Source: an uncultured Arthrobacter sp.
GTDB lineage: Bacteria > Actinomycetota > Actinomycetes > Actinomycetales > Micrococcaceae
DNA length: 63,430 nucleotides
Assembly (NCBI RefSeq): GCF_947495145.1
Contig: NZ_CANLXP010000019.1
Location: forward strand, 1 to 63,430
Reading direction: 5' to 3'
The notes under the pieces were generated by a model. It saw nothing but the letters and a program-made list of their open reading frames with translations. It was not told the DNA's origin and made no database searches. This document shows positions 58,492 to 63,430 of the stretch, in pieces (positions within the stretch are counted from its first letter, which is position 1; every line of letters begins with the position of its first letter). Made by a program: the position numbers and the translations under genes.

Positions 58492-59306
58492 GTCCTGCCG
58501 CACCAACCACCACAATCACGCCCACCCTCCGTAGGCGCCGCGGATTGACTGAGCAGGCTGCAGTGGCGGCCGTGGACCAAGCTTGTCGCCGGTTACGTCT
58601 GCCAACAGTGCGTGCGGTCCTCGATGAAGCCCTGTCCGTCGCCGGCAAGGAACAGCTGTCGTATCAGGGGTTCCTGGCCGAGCTGCTGTTGGCTGAGTGC
58701 GACGACAGGGACCGCCGATCCTCAACCCGACGGGTGAAAGCAGCGAACTTCCCGCGGGATAAATGGCTCGGAGACTTCGACTTCGACGCGAACCCCAACA
58801 TCAACTCAGCGACCATTCACACTCTGGCCACCGGGGAGTGGATCCGCAAGGGGCAACCCCTCTGTCTCATTGGGGACTCCGGAACCGGAAAATCACACCT
58901 CCTCATCGGGCTGGGTACCGCTGCAGCGGAGAAGGGGTACCGGGTCAAATACACGCTTGCCACCCGGCTCGTGAACGAACTGGTCGAAGCAGCGGACGAG
59001 AAGATGCTGGCCAAGACCATCGCCCGCTATGGCCGGGTTGACTTGCTTTGCATCGACGAGCTCGGCTATACGGAACTCGACCGGCGCGGCGCTGAGCTTC
59101 TCTTCCAGGTTCTCACCGAACGCGAGGAGAAGAATTCCATCGCGATCGCCAGCAACGAGTCCTTTTCCGGCTGGACAAAAACTTTCACCGACCCCAGACT
59201 CTGTGCCGCGATCGTCGACCGGCTCACTTTCAACGGAGCGATTATCGAAACCGGTACTGACTCTTACCGCCTTGCCCATACCTTGGCTCACCAGGCCGCG
59301 AGGTGA
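58488..59306 (+). CDS. istB: IS21 ATP-binding helper protein IstB
   Basis: 272 aa AAA+ protein that selects targets and stimulates IstA. Walker A GDSGTGKSHLL and Walker B LLCIDELGY, with sensor region NSIAIASNESFSGW. Overlapping start with istA. A hairpin terminator is present 33 bp after. Confidence 0.95.
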   Translation: MSPAAPTTTITPTLRRRRGLTEQAAVAAVDQACRRLRLPTVRAVLDEALSVAGKEQLSYQGFLAELLLAECDDRDRRSSTRRVKAANFPRDKWLGDFDFDANPNINSATIHTLATGEWIRKGQPLCLIGDSGTGKSHLLIGLGTAAAEKGYRVKYTLATRLVNELVEAADEKMLAKTIARYGRVDLLCIDELGYTELDRRGAELLFQVLTEREEKNSIAIASNESFSGWTKTFTDPRLCAAIVDRLTFNGAIIETGTDSYRLAHTLAHQAAR

Positions 59307-59338
59307 ATCGAGACGGAAACAAGGGTGAGACAGTGAGG

Positions 59339-59382
59339 ACAAAGGGAACGACCCCGGCTGGAACCAGGGCCGTTCCCTTTGT
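59339..59382. terminator. Hairpin after istB, bidirectional
   Basis: 12-bp arms (59339-59350 with 59371-59382) with further pairing in the loop, placed between istB and the convergent passenger gene. Confidence 0.75.
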
Positions 59383-59383
59383 C

Positions 59384-59923
59384 TCAGTACTCCGGAAGGA
59401 CCGCGCTGGACAGCGGCTCTTCAAGGAAGCCGTCCGGGCCGATGAGCGTCGCTACCCGATCCTTGATGACAACCTCGGCCACTGACATGAAGTCGAAACT
59501 ACCGGCTCTGCAGACCACCTTCTCGTCATCGATCAGCAACGTAGAATCACGAAGCTTGATGCCAGCTGTCCGCCGTTCAAAATCCTCAAGCACCGTTCTG
59601 AAGCCAGGCCCGAAACCTTTCGCCGGAACAAGTTGCTGGGAAAACGCCGTCACTAGGTGGTTGTTGAGAGATGTTTGGTTATCCACCCTCGATCGCGTGA
59701 CATGACCGGCATGATAGGTCCGAATGGACGTCCGAACTTTCAGATCCTTACGTCTGGTATCGATATACGACACCTCTGCAATGTCCGTTGGATCTTCACT
59801 CGTGCCCTCCCAATTGACCCGATTCAGGACGAATCGGTCGGCGGATGACAAGCTGAGCAGCGGGATGCCGAACTGCTCGAATCTCGCCCTATACGCGCCC
59901 ATGTAGTCATCTTCCAAGCGCAC
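59384..59923 (-). CDS. Passenger hypothetical protein of the IS21 element
   Basis: 179 aa, soluble, no signal or membrane segment. No family recognised. GTG start with AAGGGGG four bases upstream. It follows the secreted-protein gene by 16 bp, so both probably form one operon. Sequence such as RLEDDYMGAYRARFEQFGI and IKDRVATLIGPDGFLEEPL is acidic-basic mixed. It appears less GC-rich than the flanking chromosome by eye. Confidence 0.7.
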   Translation of the reverse strand: MRLEDDYMGAYRARFEQFGIPLLSLSSADRFVLNRVNWEGTSEDPTDIAEVSYIDTRRKDLKVRTSIRTYHAGHVTRSRVDNQTSLNNHLVTAFSQQLVPAKGFGPGFRTVLEDFERRTAGIKLRDSTLLIDDEKVVCRAGSFDFMSVAEVVIKDRVATLIGPDGFLEEPLSSAVLPEY

Positions 59924-59939
59924 GATGCCCCCTTCAGGC

Positions 59940-60557
59940 TTAGTATCCGTACCAGCTATCGCTTGGACTCAGCGAAGAGCACACAAAGCCGGCTGCGGTG
60001 GTGACCCTACCGCCCGAGACGTACCCGGAATAAGGCAAGCCCTTGAACGAGATCCCGCGCTGGGCAGACCAAGCGCTTCCTCCAAACCAGCCATCCATGT
60101 TGAAAACTTCATAGCCGTACCCGGAAGAAACAACTACCCGCCAGGTGTGCCTCGCTGAAGGCCCCAGGTACCAGTGGATTGTGTAGCCGGTGGTGAATGA
60201 TTTGCCACTACCAAGCAACGATGCGCTACCGCAATCACCCTCGACGAAGCCACCCGCCATCAAGCTGATCTCGGCCTTTGGCCCAGTCCCGGGTCCATAG
60301 ACGGCCCCGGTCATGTCACCCTTCGGCACACTCGCAGGTATCGAGTACTCGATACCGTTGGCGTCCTTCCGGATGTCGTAGCCGTTCTCCTTGGCGACCT
60401 GCTTGTCGAAACCGACGAACTTGAGCGGCTGCTCCTTCTTGACTTCTCCAGGTGACTGAGACGTATCTGACTTCGCTTGCGCCCCCGTGACCCCCAGTCC
60501 CATCGCCAGGGCCAGACAGGCCGTTGCAGCGGTGAGCTTTCGCAAATGCATCATCAT
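59940..60557 (-). CDS. Passenger secreted protein of the IS21 element
   Basis: About 205 aa. Clear Sec signal: HLRKLTAATACLALAMGLGVTGAQA with AQA cleavage; three consecutive ATGs (60551-60557) follow GGAG, so any could be the start. The mature protein has two cysteines (VEGDCGSAS, AGFVCSSLS), which could form a disulfide, and a Gly/Trp/Tyr-rich C-terminal half (HWYLGPSARHTWRVVV, GYGYEVFNMDGWFGG). Domain unknown; a secreted binding or effector role is possible. Confidence 0.75.
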   Translation of the reverse strand: MMMHLRKLTAATACLALAMGLGVTGAQAKSDTSQSPGEVKKEQPLKFVGFDKQVAKENGYDIRKDANGIEYSIPASVPKGDMTGAVYGPGTGPKAEISLMAGGFVEGDCGSASLLGSGKSFTTGYTIHWYLGPSARHTWRVVVSSGYGYEVFNMDGWFGGSAWSAQRGISFKGLPYSGYVSGGRVTTAAGFVCSSLSPSDSWYGY

Positions 60558-60654
60558 TGACTCCATTGCTTATGCCGTTACCCCCCATGGCTCCGGCTGA
60601 TCGAAGCCTAGTAAGATCCGCGACCACCGACAATGCTCCGCCTCCTGCGGACGA

Positions 60655-60685
60655 CCGTCGAGTCCAAATCGTGATAATTCGACGG
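60655..60685. repeat. Short inverted repeat upstream of the passenger operon
   Basis: CCGTCGA (60655-60661) and TCGACGG (60679-60685) separated by 17 nt, about 100 bp before the secreted-protein start. It could be an operator; nothing else is visible between that start and the right IS end. Confidence 0.3.
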
Positions 60686-60738
60686 CCAAAGCACCTGAGC
60701 AAGAATGACGAGTTGATCAAGCAACCCCGCAGGTAACC

Positions 60739-60792
60739 AAGTGGGGCCAGAAATGACCGTCCTACCGGGGCCACTTACGGTTGACACAGCCA
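60739..60792 (-). repeat. Right terminal inverted repeat of the IS21 element
   Basis: Complement of the left end, starting TGGCTGTGTCA when read inward from 60792. Lies after the passenger region. Confidence 0.85.
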
Positions 60793-60979
60793 CTTGTACT
60801 CCCGCCATTAGCTCTCGGCCCGTCAAGTAAGGGTTATAAAACAGTAACTAAGCAAGCTTCCTATTCTTCCCGGGTTGTGGCACGCTGGCATTACAAATGG
60901 CGGGACATAGTGTCCATTCAACTCGCAAGACCACAACGTCGGTGCCCGCCACGGCGGCAAGTTCAGAGGGGATAGCGAA

Positions 60980-61441
60980 ATGGCTTCAACACATTCATCA
61001 GGATCGGGTGTCGCCACCCGAACGAACATCCAAAAGGCCGCTCTGGCGGTCGGAGTTGTATTCCTGCTGGTTGGCATTCTGGGCTTCATTCCCGGCATCA
61101 CCAGCAACTACGACACGCTTTCCATCGCCGGCAGCGACTCGGAGGCGCAGCTTCTGGGGATCTTCCAGGTTTCCATCCTGCACAACATCGTTCACCTCCT
61201 GTTTGGAGTGGCCGGCGTGGTGATGGCCAAGACGGCTACCGGAGCGTACAACTTCCTCCTGTGGGGCGGCGTCATTTACGCCGTGCTCTTCATCTACGGG
61301 CTCATCGTGCCGCAGGACTCGGCGGCTAACTTCGTACCCGTCAACGCGGCGGACAACATCCTGCACCTTGTCCTCGCCATCGGAATGATTGGCCTTGCGC
61401 TCGCGCTCAAGCCCAAGCACCGCACGGTTGAGGCTCGGTAA
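60980..61441 (+). CDS. DUF4383 membrane protein
   Basis: 153 aa, four membrane helices (AALAVGVVFLLVGILGFIPG, SILHNIVHLLFGVAGVVMA, FLLWGGVIYAVLFIYGLIV, DNILHLVLAIGMIGLALAL). Two family HxxHxxxG-like helix motifs: HNIVHLLFG and NILHLVLAIG. Function unknown. Begins 187 bp after the IS right end; the promoter is probably in 60793-60979. Confidence 0.88.
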   Translation: MASTHSSGSGVATRTNIQKAALAVGVVFLLVGILGFIPGITSNYDTLSIAGSDSEAQLLGIFQVSILHNIVHLLFGVAGVVMAKTATGAYNFLLWGGVIYAVLFIYGLIVPQDSAANFVPVNAADNILHLVLAIGMIGLALALKPKHRTVEAR

Positions 61442-61460
61442 TATACGGATAGGCAGAAAA

Positions 61461-61498
61461 GAACGACGACGGCGGGCCGCAACCCGCCGTCGTCGTTC
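61461..61498. terminator. Strong bidirectional terminator
   Basis: 16-bp perfect stem (61461-61476 with 61483-61498) between the convergent DUF4383 and hsp20 genes, followed by T-rich DNA. Confidence 0.85.
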
Positions 61499-61528
61499 TT
61501 TGTCTGCTGGGGCCTGGCCAGCTGAGGG

Positions 61529-61969
61529 TTAGGCTTCGACGGCCTTGTCGCCTCGAACCGGTTGGGCGTCTTCGCCGGAAACCACCTCAATCTTGCGGGG
61601 CCTGGCGCGCTCGCTGACTGGGATGGTGACACTGAGGACACCGTTCTCATACCGTGCAGAAATCGCGTCGATGTCGATGCCTTGACCAAGGTTCAGCTGC
61701 CGGAGGAAGGATCCGCTGTCCCGCTCCCGGGTGAGCCACTTGACTCCCTCGACGTTGCGCAGGGTGCGCTCCGCGCGGATGGTGAGCAGCTGGCCGTCGA
61801 CGTCAATATCGACGGAGCCAGGATCAATGCCCGGAAGGTCGGCGTTGAGGATGTAGTGGTCGCCCTCGCGGTACAGGTCCATCGGCATCAGGCGCAGGCC
61901 CTGGCGGGTATCGAGAAGTGCGCCGGCCACACGGTCCAGTTCACGAAATGGGTCAAATTTCATAGCCAT
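61529..61969 (-). CDS. hsp20: Small heat shock protein (Hsp20/alpha-crystallin)
   Basis: 146-aa holdase chaperone. Alpha-crystallin domain about 35-125 (DLYREGDHYILNADLPGIDPGSVDIDV, RYENGVLSVTIPVSERARPRKI), with the conserved GVL. Upstream CIRCE element implies HrcA control. Convergent with DUF4383. Confidence 0.93.
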   Translation of the reverse strand: MAMKFDPFRELDRVAGALLDTRQGLRLMPMDLYREGDHYILNADLPGIDPGSVDIDVDGQLLTIRAERTLRNVEGVKWLTRERDSGSFLRQLNLGQGIDIDAISARYENGVLSVTIPVSERARPRKIEVVSGEDAQPVRGDKAVEA

Positions 61970-62030
61970 GATGGTTCACTCCCTATCAGATCTTGGGGGT
62001 TGAGTCACATCCGCTCAACCTGAAATTAGA

Positions 62031-62057
62031 TTAGCACTCTGATTGGTAGAGTGCTAA
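62031..62057 (-). promoter_or_regulatory. CIRCE element (HrcA operator)
   Basis: TTAGCACTC-N9-GAGTGCTAA, the exact CIRCE consensus, 62 bp upstream of the hsp20 start. Confidence 0.95.
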
Positions 62058-62094
62058 CAAGTTTTGTTCGCCCAGAACGAACGCGCGGCAGACG

Positions 62095-62126
62095 AAAAAA
62101 GCCCGCCCCGCGGGAGCGGGACGGGC
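62095..62126 (-). terminator. Terminator of tRNA-Val
   Basis: GC-rich stem of about 11 pairs (62101-62111 with 62116-62126, one mismatch) followed on the minus strand by six T. Confidence 0.8.
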
Positions 62127-62136
62127 CATCGAACAG

Positions 62137-62210
62137 TGCCTGCGCGGGGCCTCGATCCCCGGGCCTTCCGCGTGTGAAGCGGATGCTCTACCAGACTGAG
62201 CTACACAGGC
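62137..62210 (-). tRNA. valT: tRNA-Val (CAC)
   Basis: 74 nt. Acceptor GCCTGTG pairs with CGCAGGC; anticodon arm TCCGC TTCACAC GCGGA with anticodon CAC; T arm CGGGG ATCGAGG CCCCG. CCA is not encoded. Confidence 0.93.
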
Positions 62211-62359
62211 GAATAGTTCCCAGTCAGTTTAGGGCATCGGCGCAGGGATCATGCAAACGCCGGAACCGGTGGATATCCGGGCTACTAGTAAGTAGCCTTA
62301 CAAACCCGGGCTGTTGCAGACGAGGTACACACTTCTCGAAGTCAGCGAAGGAGATTGTC

Positions 62360-62635
62360 ATGAACGATCAAGACATTATGGCGCGGATCCAGGCGCTCGT
62401 CGATGAAGAGCACACCCTGCGGGACACCTCTTCCACGGGGGGTGACCCGGGAGAAGGTGTTCCGGGCGGGGATGCGACGGAGGAAGACCGCCGGACCAGG
62501 CTGCGCCGGGTCGAGGAGCAGCTTGACCAGTGCTGGGACCTGCTCCGTCAGCGGCGCGCAAAGGAAGATGCGGGGGAGAGCCCGCAGGAAGCAGAGGCCA
62601 GGCCCATCGATCAGGTCGAGGGCTACCGCCAGTAA
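62360..62635 (+). CDS. DUF2630 family protein
   Basis: 91 aa starting NDQDIMARIQALVDEEHTLRD, the family signature. Two helical stretches, the second RRTRLRRVEEQLDQCWDLLRQRRA, predicted coiled coil; acidic tail. Function unknown. Start at 62360 with AAGGAGA. Confidence 0.88.
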   Translation: MNDQDIMARIQALVDEEHTLRDTSSTGGDPGEGVPGGDATEEDRRTRLRRVEEQLDQCWDLLRQRRAKEDAGESPQEAEARPIDQVEGYRQ

Positions 62636-62645
62636 TCACATCGAT

Positions 62646-62695
62646 TTGGCAGGACACGCCCCGATACCCCGTTCATAAGGGGCGTGTCCTGCCAA
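62646..62695. repeat. Inverted repeat between DUF2630 and flavodoxin genes
   Basis: TTGGCAGGACACGCCCC (62646-62662) and its exact complement (62679-62695) with a 16-nt spacer. Likely the DUF2630 terminator hairpin. The same 17-mer recurs downstream at 63330-63346. Confidence 0.85.
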
Positions 62696-62713
62696 CTCAA
62701 CGGAAGGAACTCG

Positions 62714-63322
62714 ATGGAAAACCTCAAAGCATTTGCGCTCATCTGCACCCTCACACCCTCGCCCGACGCGTCGAGCAGTGAAGTCATGGCCAACCACATC
62801 CTCGGCAAGCTCAAGGAACAGGGTGTGGAGACGTCGTCGGCCCGCGTGGTTGACCACAATGTTGCCCCCGGCGTGCAGATCGACATGGGTAATGGAGACG
62901 AATGGCCGCAGCTTCGCCAGCAGATTCTCGACGCCGACATCTTCCTCCTATGCACACCAATCTGGGTGGGGCACATGTGCAGCCTGGGTCAGCGCGTCTT
63001 CGAACGGCTCGACGCTGACCTCTCCTCCACCGATGACGAGGGCCGGCCGATCATGTACAACAAGGTTGCTTTGACCGCTGTGGTCGGGAATGAGGACGGC
63101 GCCCACCACGTCACTGCCGAAATGCATCAGGGCCTGAATGACATCGGTTTCACAGTCGCCGCACAGGGCGGCGTCTATTGGGTGGGCGAAGCCATGCAGA
63201 CCGTGGATTTCAAGGATCTGGAGCAGGTGCCGGACCCGGTTGCCGCGACCATTTCCGGCATGACTGCTAACGCTGTCCACCTGGCGAAGTCCCTCAAGGT
63301 CGCCCCCTACCCAGCGCCGTAG
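62714..63322 (+). CDS. Flavodoxin-like NAD(P)H:quinone/FMN oxidoreductase
   Basis: 202 aa flavodoxin fold. FALICTLTPSPDASSSEV is the phosphate-binding loop, LLCTPIWVGHMCSLGQRVFERL the flavin-contact loop and AVVGNEDGAHHVTAEM the third. Reduces quinones or iron complexes in relatives; substrate unknown. Start with GGAAGGAA. Confidence 0.88.
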   Translation: MENLKAFALICTLTPSPDASSSEVMANHILGKLKEQGVETSSARVVDHNVAPGVQIDMGNGDEWPQLRQQILDADIFLLCTPIWVGHMCSLGQRVFERLDADLSSTDDEGRPIMYNKVALTAVVGNEDGAHHVTAEMHQGLNDIGFTVAAQGGVYWVGEAMQTVDFKDLEQVPDPVAATISGMTANAVHLAKSLKVAPYPAP

Positions 63323-63329
63323 CGTCGAG

Positions 63330-63346
63330 TTGGCAGGACACGCCCC
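63330..63346 (+). repeat. Third copy of the 17-mer, downstream of the flavodoxin gene
   Basis: TTGGCAGGACACGCCCC again. With four flanking bases (TCGA) and the following GA the similarity with 62641-62664 extends to about 25 bp with one mismatch. It forms part of a hairpin (CGCCCC with GGGGGCG at 63353-63359) that may end the flavodoxin transcript. Confidence 0.8.
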
Positions 63347-63388
63347 GAAAGAGGGGGCGAAGTCAAGTAGTGGGGGCAACGCTGGGGT

Positions 63389-63430
63389 TCATGCCGCTGT
63401 GAGCAGCTGGTTCAGCCGGGTGGCTGGGGT
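63389..63430 (-). CDS. C-terminal end of a truncated gene, possible transposase
   Basis: Reads TPATRLNQLLTAA then stop at 63389, continuing past the window edge. The tail resembles the PATRLNxLL ends of some DDE transposases. Only 13 residues are visible; identity cannot be confirmed. Confidence 0.35.
   Translation of the reverse strand, partial: TPATRLNQLLTAA

Larger units (their letters stand above)
56607..60792 (+). mobile_element. IS21-family element with passenger genes
   Basis: A 4,186-bp unit bounded by near-perfect terminal inverted repeats (56607-56661 and 60739-60792; 47 of 55 positions match, the inner 32 bp identical). Ends are TG...CA as in IS21. The 6-bp CTTGTA occurs immediately outside both ends (56601-56606 and 60793-60798), a plausible target duplication. 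It carries istA and istB, then two minus-strand genes not found in typical 2-2.5 kb IS21 elements. Confidence 0.85.

Noticed and set aside
60316-60774. 152-aa frame overlapping the passenger secreted gene
   Set aside because: Runs over the clearly coding signal-peptide gene in another frame and across the IS right end.

Overview
The window is a high-G+C actinobacterial chromosome segment centred on the replication origin. Gene order (parB-parA-rsmG-jag-yidC-yidD-rnpA-rpmH | dnaA-dnaN-gnd-recF-DUF721-gyrB-gyrA, then crgA-sortase-glutamine amidotransferase-pknB-pknA-pbpA-rodA-pstP-fhaB-fhaA), class E sortase, DLW-39 and DUF5997 proteins, and mycobacterial-type LexA and parS sites point to Micrococcaceae, most likely Arthrobacter or a close relative. 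The genus is inferred from synteny and protein character, not from a search.

Layout. 1-1908: a gene-free, centromere-like stretch with five parS palindromes. 1909-7810 (minus): partition genes, RsmG, the YidC/YidD membrane-insertion group, RNase P protein and L34. Two further perfect parS sites lie inside parB and parA. 7811-10104: origin region with DnaA boxes on both sides of dnaA. 10105-19487 (plus): clamp, 6-phosphogluconate dehydrogenase, RecF, DUF721, gyrase and a DUF3566 membrane protein. 19572-19920: tRNA-Ile and tRNA-Ala with a 38-aa DLW-39 gene between them. 19967-23301: a glycosyltransferase, a membrane protein built on an 11-residue repeat, cyclophilin and rhomboid, followed by a short intergenic cluster of DnaA boxes. 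23476-26293: gluconate module (GntR regulator, gluconokinase, GntP permease) with paired operator-like repeats. 26390-37828: cell-envelope growth and division cluster with two PASTA kinases, their phosphatase and FHA proteins. 38114-38199: tRNA-Leu. 38290-44950: the SOS mutasome imuA'-imuB-dnaE2 and a divergent SRAP (abasic-site shield) gene sharing an intergenic region with a perfect LexA box. 44954-56500: accessory metabolism, transport and stress genes. 56607-60792: an IS21-family element with 6-bp target duplication and two extra passenger genes. 60980-63430: DUF4383 protein, a CIRCE-controlled Hsp20, tRNA-Val, DUF2630 protein, a flavodoxin-like oxidoreductase bracketed by a repeated 17-mer, and a truncated coding end that may be a transposase tail.

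How it works together. ParA/ParB and the parS field segregate the origin. DnaA, the clamp and gyrase drive replication from oriC. The Pkn/PstP/Fha/PBP/RodA/CrgA block controls polar growth and septation. Gluconate taken up by GntP is phosphorylated by GntK and oxidised by Gnd, which is encoded beside recF. The strongest candidates for something undescribed are the IS21 element carrying a secreted protein and a cytoplasmic partner, the LexA-linked mutasome plus SRAP pair, the 11-residue-repeat membrane protein, the half-size solute-binding lipoprotein overlapping a CDF-like transporter with an altered metal site, and DnaA-box clusters outside oriC.
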